DNA of 64,000 nt from Nymphaea colorata (GCF_008831285.2 NW_022204507.1:1054001-1118000); one strand, 5' to 3'. Positions 1 through 12,320 are shown, numbered from the stretch's first letter. Notes: generated from the letters alone by a model not told the origin. Numbers and translations: made by a program.

Positions 1-1060
1 TGTTCTACAATGGAGGTTTAGTACCAAATACTCTCGATGCCTTGATGAAGATCAGACAAATAAAGTCATCGAAGAGTCGCATCGAAGAGACTCCGGGGGC
101 CATGTTGGTCACCAAACCCTCACCAAGTAAATAATTCGAGCAAGATATTATTGGCCCACTATGCAAAAAATTGTTACTAATTCATCAAAATATATAAAGA
201 ATGTCAACTGCATGCTCTAATTATCCATGCACCAGTCTTTCACTTGCATTCTATAACATCTCCTTGGCCATTTTCAATGTGGGCATTTGACGTAGTCAAA
301 CCAATATTCCTTACAGCTTATAATGGCATAAGTATTTTTTTGTTGCAACAGACTATTTTATCAAATGGGTAGAAGTCGTCACGCTCATAACAGTAGAAGG
401 GTGTCATGTAGTATCCTTCATTTACAAAAATCTTCTTTGTAGATTTGGGGTCCCTCATGATATAGTATTTGATAACGGGACTCATTTCAAAAATGAAAAG
501 CTGAGGCAATTGGAGCAGCAAATATCGTATCATGCATCATTTTTTAGTTCCTTATTACCCTCAAGGTAATAGGCAAGCGGAGGCCACCAATAAGATCCTA
601 ATCCACATCTTAGAGTGAACAATAAAAACTGGAAGAGGCTAAGATGAAAAGATGCATAGCGCTCTGTGGGCATATTACACCACTATGAGAACTCCAACAA
701 ATGCTACTCTACAGAACGGAAGTAGTTTTACCATTATATATACTAAAACCCGTTTTGAAGTTTGCTCCTCTCATAGAGCTTCCTCTAAATCAATATCAAT
801 AGAAGAAACTAATGCAGCTCGATTTGCTAGACAATTTGCCAAGTCAATTATTAAGAGACATTTCAAAGTGAATGACTTGGTCCTACGATCTGTGGTATAC
901 TTCAGAAGATGACCACATGATAAGTGGGCACCAAATTGGGAAGGCCCATATGTTTTGTAAGGAAGTCTTGCCCCATAATTCATACTGATTGATTGATGTT
1001 GATGGGGTAGAACTTGTCGATCATGTTAACACTCTTCACCTCAAGAAATTGTACACTTAG
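1..1060 (+). pseudogene. Ty3/gypsy integrase remnant (pol 3' end)
   Basis: Conceptual translation in shifting plus frames resembles the end of a gypsy polyprotein. Near 90-170 there is a zinc-binding-like stretch (GGHVGHQTLTK, then YWPTMQK). An integrase-core-like stretch follows at about 180-540 (SPWPFSMWAFDV, then remnants of the D-Y-F-T-K-W-V-E region). A C-terminal part lies at 652-1055 (ALWAYYTTMRTPTNAT, later FKVNDLVLR and a PNWEGPY-like motif). Stops and frameshifts break every domain, so it cannot encode a working protein. The element enters from left of the window. The lineage (Tat/Athila-like by the ALWAYRTT-type motif) is an inference. Confidence 0.72.
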
Positions 1061-1200
1061 TCTTCTTATATTCACCTTTCAATCAATGAAAAATATTTGT
1101 GTTCTCCCCATTCAATCTGCTATTCAATTTGGATTATTCCTAGTCATAAAACATAACAATTACACTATGGTATTTTTTATTATTATTTCAAGACTTGAGA

Positions 1201-1390
1201 GTGACTCATGCAAATAAGGGGTTAAACCTGCAATGCAAAGTAACTCATGCAGGTAAGGAGTTAAACCTGCAAAGCAAAGCAACCCATGTAGGTAAATGGT
1301 AAACCTGCAATGCAAATCAACCCATTCAGGTAATGGGTCAAACCTGAACTCAATGTAGCTCAAATAACTCATTCAGATAAGGGGTTAAAC
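1201..1390. repeat. 39-bp minisatellite, about 4.5 units
   Basis: Units begin at about 1201, 1240, 1279 and 1317 with a period of 38-39 bp and a shared core GGTTAAACCTGCAATGCAAA. The later units are more diverged and a partial unit ends near 1390. The array lies between the gypsy integrase remnant and the presumed 3' LTR, the usual place for tandem repeats in Tat/Ogre-type untranslated regions. No coding role is supported. Confidence 0.85.
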
Positions 1391-1469
1391 CAAAAACATT
1401 ACTCTAAGCATGTTTTGTTTGAAAATCTAGGGCGCTTATTTTTGTCACTAAGTGCGGCTAATACCAGCT

Positions 1470-2760
1470 TAGTAACAAAGAGGGGCATCTATTATCACCC
1501 TAAATTTTTTTTTAAAAAAATAAGACTACATTATATTTTCACCTGAACAAAATTTTCAGTTATTCATATTTAAATTATTAGATACTAAGCCAAATACTAG
1601 ACCCAAAACAAATTCACAACTATTCAAGCCAAAATGAATCTCTTAACCCTTGTCAAAACCCAAACATAAAATTCAAATTCAAAACCAAAATTAGACGCGA
1701 GATTCAAATCCAAATCTCAGATCTGAATTAGATGTAAAACATAAGTTTAGATCTAAATCGAGTTGAAACTCAAAATCCAAAGTCGAGATCAAAATGACAA
1801 AATTTGATGTTATGAGACCCACGCACACATGCACAGACCTTCCCTTTGTTTTATGTTTTGTTCTCGCACCAAAACATGTTTTTGAGCCAAAATCACTCAC
1901 TAGAATGCGTCGGCGATCAATTGAACCCAATCCAGCTTTAAAATGAGCTCAGAATCATTCAAAATGAAGTCGGCTCCATTTGCAATAAAAACCATTTTTA
2001 CTCCTTTTAAGTATGTATTTAAAATATGATTTTTATGCTTTTTTATTATTTTTATTCTTTGAACAACCTCCAGGAGGCTAGGGAGGTGAAATCCGCCCCT
2101 TATTGGTTCATATGAGACAATAAGGGCGGCATCTTGCCCCCTTTATGTGAACTCAACGCAGCAGGGCTGCACCAACCTGATGGAGTGTGCAAGCGCGCAC
2201 ACAAACTGGTGCTGCAAAGGCATGCGCGCGGAAGTGCATGCTGCGTGCAGCTCATTGAGACGGGCCTGCGCCCCACCCCTTAGCCTTGTTGGGTGGGCAT
2301 TAGCCCTGCTCACACCGCAAAGGGGTGTTTGAGGGTGTGAGCAGGGCTAATGACCAATCCCACTTGGTCAAAACCAATTTTTTTAAAAAAAATAAAAATC
2401 ATTCAAAAATATTTAGGATTCGCATGAAAATGTTGCTAAATTAAAAAAAAAAAATCAAATTTTGGGTTTTGGCTCCAAAACTATCTATAAATACCCTCAC
2501 AATCTTCTCTCTTGGGCATAAACTAACCCTTGGAGAACCTTTAGTGCTTTTTCACTTGAAAATCTAGAGTTTTCCTTAATTCTCTTTCCATTTCTCTCTT
2601 CTTCCTTTCTTCTTCTCCAACCTTGGGAGCAAGCTTCTTCAAGTTCTAATTCTTCAAGGAAGTACAAAAAGATCTCTTGGAGGAATATCTTTATCATCTT
2701 GGAGTTTTACCCAAGGCAACCTTAGGATCATAAGAAGAATGAGACTTATTCATAAAATCA
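1470..2760 (+). mobile_element. Probable degenerate Ty3/gypsy 3' LTR
   Basis: A purine run (AACAAAGAGGGGCATC, 1480-1495) resembles a polypurine tract. It is followed by TATTATCACCCTAAATTTT, a plausible LTR start. A TATA-like CTATAAATACC occurs near 2485, as expected for an LTR promoter. The block at 1690-1990 resembles the reverse complement of 7680-7960, suggesting a second family member in the opposite orientation. I could not place the right border or a target-site duplication. What is seen is the polypurine tract, the TATA-like box and the cross-similarity; the LTR assignment is inferred. Confidence 0.45.
2298..2352. repeat. Perfect 19-bp inverted repeat (hairpin, 17-nt loop)
   Basis: Left arm 2298-2316 (CATTAGCCCTGCTCACACC) is exactly complementary to right arm 2334-2352 (GGTGTGAGCAGGGCTAATG), with a 17-nt loop. 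It sits at the edge of a GC-rich island (about 2100-2340) inside the presumed LTR. No run of T follows, so no terminator role is claimed. Confidence 0.8.
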
Positions 2761-3637
2761 TTTATAGTAAAGGTATGTATTCATTCTCTTGCTTTCATTT
2801 TTATTTTCATTTCCTCTTGTCACCTCCTTATGGTCATGCAAGAAGGCTATGAATATTTTCTATCCGGAGTCGAGAGCTACTTTTGAGTGCATCGAGAGCA
2901 TGAACAAGGCGAAATAAATTTTATTTCTTCATTTTTCCCAAAAATATGTTTGTTATGTTGCTTTATTCGTCGTTTATGTTTGAGATGATGTCCATGTGTA
3001 ATAGATTAATTTTCTTTAATTAATGAGCAAATGCACAGCAAAATGAGGGTTTGGTTTGGGGATTTTTCTTCATTATTATGTTGACTTTAAGGTTGGGATT
3101 TGTCTAACTTGGAAATGCCCTTCACAAATATGTACACGTTAAAATGCATTTTCATGTCATTACTACGTTTAGTTTCTATTTTAATCACTCGATTAAGAAC
3201 CTCAATGAATGCTTCTATACTCAATGGTGGGAGAAATATGTTCTATTATAACAAAATGAAAATGAATATGATTTTATGTTCATGTATAAAATATTTGGAA
3301 TCATGTTTTCTAAAAGATTTTTAAAAGCAAATACCCTCCCTAATGATGCCTTGGAGACTTAACATAGGCATTTGCATTAGCCCAAGTTCCTCTCCGGCCT
3401 ACATAAAAATCGAAGTCGGATATTTTCAAGTTATTTCTTGATTTTAATTCTCATAAGACATATACATATATACATGTTATATACGTATATGTGCATATGA
3501 CTATCACTCTTTGTCCTTCTCTCTCTATGATTCAACATACTATTTTACGAATTTTCATATACATACAAATGCATATATACGTGTATTTTATTCTTCCTTT
3601 CTAGAATCTTTTGTTTCTCTTTTTAAGTTAAATGTCT

Positions 3638-3705
<68 letters not shown>

Positions 3706-4640
3706 CTCTATCTCTTTTCCTTTCTCTCTCTCTCTCTCCCTTTTTCTTTTTCTAAGATCTTCTTCTCCCTCTTCATTTGAGTTAATATATTTTTTTCACA
3801 AGCTTTTATATACATATGCACACACACACATATAAATATATATATATATATATATATAATGTGTATAAAGATACGTATCTCTCTCTTTTTTAAAATCTTT
3901 TATTTGGTGGTCTTTAAAATTTCTTTCTCTCTTTCTTTCTCTCTATTCCTCTCGGATGAAAGTATTTCATCTTTTCCTTTCTTTTGGATATTTTTCTCCC
4001 AATATCTAAGGTTTTAAATTTTCATGTGTGGACTTCACCAAGACCAAAAATCAAATAATGAACCAAATATTGGAATACTACTTGATGGTCTACAACCTCA
4101 TTGCATTTTCAAAAAATTTTCTCTTTTCATAAAAATACTTATGATAATTTAATAAATAAGAATAAACTTTGAGGTATGTGATGGTAGGAATGCTTTTAGA
4201 TGAATTTCATAGTAAGAATGAATGATTTTCTTCTAATCATGTAGGATCATTGCATTCATACATTTAGATTCACTTAACATCACAAATTATCACAAGCACA
4301 TCTCTAAAAGAACTTAAACAAGATGAGATGAAGCTTTAACTAGGTAGTAACCGAATTATAGCAAAATGTCAAATCTACTTAAAGTCTTAAGAGAACACTA
4401 AAGTGATCTTCAAAGGTTTCCGAATGATATTTGTAAAGATTTCTCAATTCAAAATTTTTCAAACGAAAATGTTTTACACTCTCAAATTATTCTTCAAAAC
4501 TTTCTCAAAATCTTGAAACACCAAATCTTCAACATTTTCTCAAACAATACACCGCATTTAGAATGAAAAAAATGTTTAAGCCAAAATGAAATGCATCAAG
4601 AATAGACATAGCCCTTAGATTGGTTACCCTTGGTAAAGGC
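2760..4640. other. Non-genic AT-rich stretch with microsatellites
   Basis: No convincing coding region. It holds AT-rich sequence, pyrimidine-rich runs around 3710-3780 and 3880-3960, and the (AT)n tracts annotated separately. The small open frames here are driven by the AT repeat. Confidence 0.6.
3642..3703. repeat. (AT)n microsatellite, about 31 units
   Basis: Uninterrupted TA dinucleotides over about 60 bp, followed by CT-rich sequence. A second shorter (TA)n tract occurs at about 3836-3859. Such tracts are length-unstable and often collapse in assemblies. Confidence 0.95.
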
Positions 4641-4689
4641 ACTGGAAACAGTCAATCCTCGTGCCAACGGGTGAGTCACTTTCTTTCTC

Positions 4690-5990
4690 ATTTCAAAATA
4701 AAACCTCATTTTCCTGGAGTACTCCAAAAACCAAAATATTTTTGAGGATGCGAACAACTTGGTTCCTTTAAATCTAATCTTGACTTTTCCATTTTTCCTT
4801 TAGTTTTCTTTTTCCTTTTCTCTGAAAAACTGTTGTAAGAGCAGCTACTATCGGCATGTTTCTTAGCATTTTTTCCCTTTTCTAAGGACTTCTTTTCTTC
4901 TTTGGGCTTTTCCTTCAAACTATTACTTGAGATAGGACTAGATGATCTAGCTGCTATATGTCATGGGCTTTTTTTTTCTTTCTTGCTCTCTTTCACAACT
5001 CTCATTCTCATCGAGTCATTACATACAATGCTGCCCATTGAGGAGAGTTGGGGGGCAAAATTTGGGATAACTCTAATCAGTGCATGTAGCGAGATCTTCT
5101 TCTACCTTTGAGGGAATTGTAGAATGCATCTATTGGGCACAACAAACGACCACAAACTAGGGTCCAAGGAGCATGTTGTGGCTATTGTAATGGTGAATGT
5201 ATCTAGGCAGAACCCAAAAACAATCATAGTAATCCCAACTATCTCTTCTCCATCTAATTGTTTGATCAAGTAACAGTACTTCTCAAAAAATGTTCTTGAA
5301 CAAACTAGTTCGGAGTCCTACATGCTTGACAAACCATAACTAAAAAGCTATGTGCATCCTTCCACATAAAACGTATCTCTAATAGCAAAGCGAGTGAGCT
5401 CGGTAAAGATAAGCCAAGGCTATCATTAAAACTAACAAGTGTCTTGTCGCAATGTGCCCCCACATATGAAAAAATTACGTTATATGAGCATGTAGATGGT
5501 TGGTCCCATTGGTGAAAAGAATTATTTCAACTATGCAAAACGTCATGCATTGCTTGATTCTTTTAGTAGCTTTTCGAGACAAAGTACAAGGCTCAACATA
5601 TACTCCAAATTCTTCATAAAAGCTTCTCAAGTTGATGTTTTGACTTTCATTTTCTGTTATTAAGGACCAAGTCTTTCACCCTGTAGGGTGAGTTGTGAGG
5701 TAATTTGCCTTGGCTTTGGTCAAGTTTATAAAAAACTATTTCTCCAAGCAATCATTTGGATTGAAAGTAGAGATAGGAAGGTCTTGTATCTTAGCAAATC
5801 CGTCCAGCAATGAGGTTATCTCCCCCCAAGGAAACCAAAAGGAGAAGATCATTGAATTCTATTGCTCAGCAACAGCACAAATCATATTCTCATTGATAGG
5901 TTGCATCCATCCAACTGCTACTGACTTCAATCCATATTCTTCAAGGTATTAAGGAAACATTCAAGAAAATGTGGGACGTCAAGACTGATA
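4690..5990 (-). pseudogene. Degenerate plant mobile domain (PMD, aminotransferase-like) coding region
   Basis: Read on the minus strand, fragments follow the order of the plant mobile domain: an FSFWFPWGEITSLLDG-like segment near 5800, a long middle (FYEEFGVYVEP near 5600), FFHMWGHIATRHLLVL and ALAYLYRAHS near 5400-5480, then VGITMIVFGFCLDT and CSLDPSLWSFVVPNR near 5140-5250. A lysine-rich tail (KEKPKEEKKSLEKGKNAKK) follows at 4850-4918. PMD genes occur as host genes (MAIN/MAIL family) and as passengers of MULE or gypsy elements. Several stops and frameshifts make this a pseudogene. The assignment rests on motif recall only. Confidence 0.5.
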
Positions 5991-6540
5991 CCACTCAGGA
6001 GCTAAAGTTCCAAACTTAAGGAAGACATAAGTAGCTCGGTTAGATCCTACCTTGAAGGGGATGTAATCTTAGGGAAAATATCATCATGTTGGAAAGAGTA
6101 CAACTTGAAATTGTACTATATATAAAGGAGCAATAACGAGTCAATGAAGATGGGTGACTGGGTTAATAGGGATGACCCAAGTGAGAGATAAATAATAAGA
6201 GGTGAGAGAGACATGAACAAGGCATGTAAAACATCAAGCAAGTTTATATACATACAACAATCCCTAAATCACATGAGTCTATTATGCATAACTTTGAAAA
6301 GGTATAGGGTCTTGTTGGGATAAAAGTTTCCATCACACTTATCCAATGACATATGTTTATATACCCTAGCCAAAATTCTTAGTACTAGATAGCCTCCTTC
6401 TTAGACAAGTTAGGAGCATTGTATTGAAAAGGTAGGGTTTTTTTTCTTCATAATTACTTGTCGATATACTACAAGTTACTACTTATGGTACTAATGAGGG
6501 TGCATTCATGTCCAATGTGTGATCCAGTTGTAAGACTTAA
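5990..6540. other. No gene seen
   Basis: AT-rich sequence between the PMD-like remnant and the CTCGAGTT-rich repeat. I see no domain, splice structure or RNA gene here. Confidence 0.5.
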
Positions 6541-6545
6541 TCTTA

Positions 6546-6715
6546 TGTAGGGATGTTCAACGAGTCATGCCAACTCGAGTTCAACTCCAACTCGTCATAT
6601 AAGCTCAACTCATGCTTGACTTGTTTATGAGATGAGTCAAGTTTTAGCTCTAAGATGACCGAGTTCAAGTTACACGAGCTCAACTCATTTAAATTTGACT
6701 CGACTTGGTTTTTAT
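6546..6715 (+). repeat. Possible hAT-like terminal segment rich in ACTCGAGTT motifs
   Basis: The stretch beginning TAGGGATGTTCAACGAGTC at about 6547, followed by repeated variants of CTCGAGTTCAACTC and GAGCTCAACTCA, resembles the ends of plant non-autonomous hAT elements (TAGGG-type termini with repetitive subterminal motifs). No matching right end or target duplication was found. It may be a truncated element. Confidence 0.35.
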
Positions 6716-7240
6716 TTTTTCATTTCTTATTTCTCTTTCCTTATTTATTTTTCATTTCAGCTTTTCTCTTGCCCTCTCTCTCACTTTCTCTTGTACTCTC
6801 ATTCCCCATTTATTTTCTTCTTCTTCTTCTTCCTCCACCTCCTCTTCCTCTAGGGCTGCAACCGCAAGTCACAACCCACCCACCCCACCCCCCCAAAAAA
6901 AAAAAAAATCTCTCTCTCATTCTTCTTCTGCTCAGCTCCTCCTCCTTAGTCCTCACCTCCTAGTCTTTGATGCTACAACCACAAAGATGAAGGTTCATCT
7001 ATCTCACTCTCACTCATGGGTCGCAACTGCAATGAGGGTGGTACCTCTATATCGCTCTTTCTCACCAAGGGTTTCATAAACCCCACAATATTTTTCTCTC
7101 TCTCTCCTCCTCCTTCTTCTCTATGTCATTTCTCTCACTGAGGATTTCAAAAACCTCGTGTCCTTTTCTCTCTCTCCTCCTCCTTCTTCTTCTTCCTCCC
7201 TCTCACCTCATTTCTTTCACTCTCTCCCATGAACATTTAC
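6710..7240. repeat. Pyrimidine-rich low-complexity block
   Basis: Dense CTT/CTC/TCT runs with a short A tract after CCCACCCCCCC near 6885-6907. Overlapping open frames here are compositional (Ser, Leu and Phe runs) and are not called as genes. Confidence 0.75.
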
Positions 7241-7329
7241 CTTATTATGTTTTCATCATTATTCACTATAATTCTTAGGATCATTTGTTTGCCAATTTCT
7301 CAACTTTTTTGAATTTTGTATTTTATTTT

Positions 7330-8690
7330 ATTTTGTAGGCTTTCACACATGGGAATTGGCCTTTAGCCTTGCCCAAATCCCAAAGTGAAAACCGACTGTT
7401 TGGGTGCAGTTTTTGCCTAAAATAAGGCCCCGCGCTTTGGTAGGCCCGCCTTCGGTGCAGTGCAGCAGAGCTCCGTGCGAGCTGCAGCAGCGCAGTGCTA
7501 CGTGATCTCGGCCAGCGCGATTGGTAGCACACTGAGTGCTGTCTGGGCTTGCGCAAGGGGGCCATCTGCCACCTCATTGGCCTTTGCCCCTGCCACCTCT
7601 AAGTGGGTTCCACATTGGTCTCACCTCAAAAAACATTTCAAATTAATAATTTGTTTTCAAGGGTAAAATATTATTTTTACAAAACAGGTCCGACTTCATT
7701 CTTTTGACGATTTCAGGCTCGTTTCCAATCCGAATCGGATTTTCTTGAACAAGGAAGAGATCATATTGATGTCAAGGGTTCAGATCATAGACTGGATATG
7801 TGTTTAGGCTCAAAATCTGGAGTTCAATTCTAGTTTTGGGTTTTATAAAACAGTATTGAGTAGAAAAGCAAGGGGGGAGCTCGTGCGCATGTCCGAGGTC
7901 TCGAATTGAAATATGACGCTGGAATTTGATTCTCGTGCTCAATTTTGAGTATTTGAATCTGAATTTTGGGTTTGGATACAGATTTTGGTTTTCAACTAAT
8001 TTGGATCCAAGAGCAGTTTTCTGGATCTATTTTTCTGTTTTGGATCTGAATTTCTTTTTCAAGTCTAGTTATGGGTTTTGCACCAGGTTTTTGGATCTGA
8101 AGCTCATATTTGGATCTGTTATATGATTTAAAATCTAAAGTTCATCTTTGGATCTGGGTCTGCACCTAAGGTTCGATTTTGGATTTAGAGCTTGAATTTG
8201 GATCTGAATCCAGATTTAAGGCTTTGTTTTAGATCTATAGCTCGGTTTTGGATCCAGATCGGGATAAAGGGATATGTTTTTATCTGGAGTTGGGATTTAT
8301 ATTCATATCCAGACCTATGGCTTAGTTTTAGAACTGGGCCTGGGATTTGGATCTAGATTGAGAACTAGGGATATGTTGTTAATATAGATTTGAGATTTGG
8401 ATCCAGATCCAAATCTAAGGCTTAGTTTTAGATCTAGAGCTGGGATTTAGACTGAGTCTGAATTTGGAACCGAATTATGAAATATGCCTACATTGAAGTT
8501 GGACTTGGTCCAAAGTCTGAAACTATATTCAAATGAGTCCCAAGATAAAGTTGACAAACAAATTAGATGATATGTGGTTCGGAATTAATGAAAATTGAAG
8601 TTTGAGATATGAAATTATTAAAAATTGTTGTAATTTTTCTATAAAATGTTAAAAAAAATGTTGAATATAGACTTGAAAATTTTAGGGTGT
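7330..8690 (-). mobile_element. Probable degenerate gypsy LTR, minus orientation
   Basis: On the minus strand the block starts near 8690 with TACACCCTAAAATTTT, comparable to the start of the LTR-like block at 1492. It then runs through a segment (7680-7960) resembling 1690-1990 in reverse complement, and a GC-rich island (7380-7620) comparable to 2100-2340. It lies just downstream, in the minus sense, of the gypsy pol remnant at 8.8-9.9 kb, where a 3' LTR belongs. The stretch 7920-8470 is a degenerate array of GGATCTG/GATTTGG words. Borders and target duplication are not resolved. Confidence 0.42.
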
Positions 8691-8779
8691 AGTATATGGC
8701 AATGGCACCAATAACTACTTCCACCGAATGGCAGTTCTTCAGTCTCATGGCATACTTCTACTGGCACTCGTGTTTGTTT

Positions 8780-9880
8780 CCCACTTCATAAAATACTAAT
8801 TCAATTCTTATTCAACTCACTTCAATAGTTGACTGTGTGCCAAAGAATCCACTATGGCTGCCCATTGATATGGTCGTTATGTTCATCACACCCCAATACT
8901 TTTAACATTTTTCTTGACAAACAACTCTATCACTTTTTCCGTACGGCATTCCTTTGATGTTTGGATGAAGGTGATATTCTTCAAGAACCTATATGGATCA
9001 CCATAAAGATGTGTTGAACTACATATCTTTGAAAGTTCACAATGAAGTCTAAATGTTTTCCTGCAAGTGCTTTAGAATAGAAAGAAGCTCAAGGAGACTG
9101 ATAGTCTTCTGATTTCCCCTTTTTCTTCTTAGCAAGCAGATCAAAAAAATCTCACTTAGATTTCAATATCGACCCACATTTGAGGCTAATAATATCAAAA
9201 TTTAAAGAGTGTTAGTGTCCACTATTGGTGAGGCCGACTTGTCATAATGTGTCATGTCACTCCTTAAAGGGCTCATGCGGAAGTTATACCAGTTTGCATG
9301 AACATGTGCCCGCCTTTAGTAAGAAGTTTGTCCCTCAACTGAAACCTATGAGTCTTCCCTGCTTCTACCAAAGCCATTAAACGTTGAGCTGTAGCATCTT
9401 GTTGCATTCTTTCATGAATGCGTTTGAAGAGCTTGCCCTCCAAGTGCATCTTAGAAGCCTCTGCTCGTACAGCTGCAAACTCTGCCTTTTGACTTCTTGC
9501 AACAGTGACAAAATTAGTTTTCCTCATCTTATACTTGAGAGCAAAGTCAAATTGAGCCAGACATTTTTGCCAAAGAACTTGCTTCGGCATTAAGCTTTGT
9601 CGAATCTAGAAACAGCTTATGTCTATAATGTCCATCTAAATAGGTTGTGCCTTTAAATGCAAAGGCAGTGCATGATGGTACTCATATCTTATTCGTGCAT
9701 TGCGTACCACCTTAGCTATCATCACAAACAATGAGATGAGTGTCTTGTATTTAACACTCGGCTTGTCGATAACATAATTGGGGCATTGGACCTTGAAAGG
9801 CGTGAGGCAACATAGGCTGATTGATGGGGCAACCTTGAGCGTTGTGTGAGCTGAAAATTGGCTCGACATTTAATACCCAT
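8780..9880 (-). pseudogene. Ty3/gypsy RNase H-integrase remnant
   Basis: The minus-strand segment 9273-9600 (LWQKCLAQFDFALKYKMRKT, then KLFKRIHERMQQD and ALVEAGKTHRFQLRDKLL) matches the junction of gypsy RNase H with the integrase leader. Downstream, 8780-9270 keeps scattered integrase motifs (a GHPG-like zinc-binding region, and KYWGV plus GFFGTQ remnants of the core) in broken frames. The part at 9636-9869 is less clear. Degeneration is heavy, so it is non-functional. The family differs from the integrase at 1-1060. Confidence 0.6.
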
Positions 9881-9899
9881 ACTTTAAAATAATAATACA

Positions 9900-10860
9900 T
9901 TTTTTTGCGCATTCACAACCGGCTCCTCCCATTTGGTAAGTGGACTCAGCAATCTAAACCCATTTCTTTTTAACTTTCCAATTTTCACAAGAGACGTGGG
10001 AAACACATGGAAAACAGGTTCGGCCAGCTATTCCGTGGTGCAATGCAACCGGGCTCGAGTCCGGCGGTCTCCTATGTGAGTCGCCTCGAGCAAGGAGAAG
10101 ACGTGGCCGGACACCACACGGTGAAAGCGGATCAAGAAGCAAACCCGCACTGACCTGCGCCGGTGGGCCAAGGCTGACCTGTTGACAGCGACATGACATA
10201 GGCACAGGATAATAGAACAATGTGCTACTTTAACCTCTTTTATCGGGTTCCCCACAGTTCCGTGCTCCAAATCCAATCTCATCCACCTGGATCCGCCGCC
10301 CTTTGTTGATTGCCCACCCAAGAGCTAGGTGTTAGGGACATACGTCGATCAGATCCGGAGCAGTTAAATATTTTGAAACCATGTGCCTCCAATTGTTTGA
10401 TGAGGTTAATTTTTTATTGGTAATGAAAGACACTAGCCTGCCTTCTAACCTCCCCTTTTTTTTCAGAATCTTTCATGGTTTAAAAGGTGCGTTGTTGGTA
10501 CCAAGTCGTGGGATTGCACGTATAATATATACACTCTATGTCGAATTGAAAATAAGCGCCCCCGGCCTTGAAGCTATGCCCCTTTGGACCCCTAACATTC
10601 GGTATTGAAATGTCAATCAAGGAACTTCTACCCGCTGTGTGTCCCAGTACGGCGACTGGGACCCTTTCACGAAAGCTTTTAGTGTGCACGGTGGCAGAAA
10701 GAGCTTTTCCCCCCTTTAGAAGCTTTAGAAGGAAAAACAGGAAAAGTTGCAATAATGTTGTTGATATTATAAGACCCATTTTTGTACGGTGGCAGAAAAG
10801 ACCCATTGTTGTAGCCACAATTCATAGAGAAAGCTTCAAAGCACCCACTTAAAAGTTTAA
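9900..10860. other. Unassigned region with overlapping small open frames
   Basis: 10028-10321 (minus), 10480-10818 (minus) and 10568-10852 (plus) are open for 94-112 codons, but they overlap on opposite strands and show no recognisable domain or plant-gene splice structure. An organelle-derived insertion is possible but I cannot support it. Treated as non-coding until matched. Confidence 0.3.
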
Positions 10861-12067
10861 GTGATTACGAAAGAACAGGTCACAGCCGCTTTGGATATTA
10901 TAATAAAGGCTGCCTACATTTTTATTCTTAATTCAGAAGGACTAACACAAAACCAATTGATGGAAAGGAGCAATACTGTTGTTCCCCTAAAGAAGCACTC
11001 AAACAAAAAGTAATCTTTTTAATATACGAAATAAAAAAGAGAGCGAAAGAGATTGGTCCCCACCCTTTCTTTACTTCTCATCATTTAAGAGTTGATGAAA
11101 CAAAAATACTGAAAGATAAAATTAGAAAATATTCAATAGAACTATAGAAGTACGGAAATTAAACTAAGCAGGCGGACGACACACGGAAGACTACTTGGTT
11201 TGAAGGTATTCAAATAATTTTGTCCTAATTAATTCAGGTCGGACTCACAAAAAAAGGTGTTTCTTTGTTATTTAGTGCAGAAGCCTAGAAATTGCTCAAC
11301 TTTGGGTGGGAAATGTAACTTGTCTCTAATAATCTCTAATAAATGAGAAACCAAAATACGATTTCATTATAAACAAAGAGATGGTAAGAAGACAAATTGT
11401 AAAAGGAGTGGGAGGTGAAGACCCTGACTCAAGTTCCTAAGCTTTTTCTCATAATGAGAGAAGAATGGTGATCAAGGCCTGCAAACTGCACATGATTCTC
11501 CAGTAAGAGCCAAAGTTCCTAGTAAAAAAGATAGGATTGTTGAAACTTGGATTGAAATAATTTACTTTTTTAAGGTGAGCTGTTGGTTCTACCACCCCTA
11601 AAAAAGGTCCATCACCTTCATGGTTCAGGGTTCACAAAAACTTGCTTACATCTTATTATGATTTAAAAAGGAGTTCACCGAAACATAATAACGATCATCA
11701 CAGGATTTAAATATAAGTCCTTTCACGAAATAGAGTGCACTACTACCCCTTCCGGTTGGATGGTATAAAATTCAAATTCGAGGAGGTCCAAAACAACTGA
11801 CTTTATCAAGGGACGTTTGGGTGTTTTCAGAACATGAAGGACTCTTTTGAGATTAAAAAAACGAAAAATTAAGATTTTTTTCTTTTCATAATTACGGGTG
11901 TGCCTGTGCGCCCCCACACCGTAGTCGTCTCGTCGAGGCGCCGCGAACTCCCTTCCCGGCTTCCACGACTACAAAGCAAAAGGGACGGGCTCCCGGAGAA
12001 ATGGCTGTGGCTGAGACTCTCCACTCTGCTTCTGCTCACTGCAACTGCTGCTACAGCCGCCAGAAGG
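10861..12067 (+). promoter_or_regulatory. Upstream region and 5' UTR of the syntaxin gene
   Basis: No other gene is seen between 10.86 kb and the ATG at 12068. Composition shifts from AT-rich to GC-rich at about 11895, typical of a plant transcription start and 5' UTR. The frame of exon 1 is open upstream to 11900, but the conserved syntaxin N-terminus begins at MSFEDLE, so 12068 is taken as the start. I could not place a TATA box reliably. Confidence 0.4.
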
Positions 12068-12279
12068 ATGAGCTTCGAGGATCTCGAGAGGGAACCGCCG
12101 TCGGGTCGTCGGAGGAACGCCGGCGAGGCCTCCCAGAGTGCGAGCCAGGGTGTCGCAGCGGGAATCTTCCAGATAAATACTGCTGTTTCCTCCTTCAAGC
12201 ACCTTGTGGATGCCATCGGCACCTCCCGCGACACACCAGACCACCGCCAGAAGCTGTATGACACCCGGTGACCCGGATC

Positions 12280-12320
<41 letters not shown>

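Noticed and set aside
3511-3835. Open frames encoding poly-(Ile-Tyr)
   Set aside because: They are translations of the (AT)n microsatellite.
6655-7079. Two overlapping hydrophobic frames that look like membrane proteins
   Set aside because: Driven by CTT/CTC repeats; no conserved segment or splice context.
10480-10852. Possible organelle-derived insertion or small gene
   Set aside because: Opposite-strand frames of similar length and no recognisable organellar gene; I cannot support either idea.
11900-12067. Longer N-terminus of the syntaxin from the upstream in-frame ATG at 11900
   Set aside because: The extension is not syntaxin-like, while MSFEDLE matches the conserved family start; the upstream part is best read as 5' UTR.
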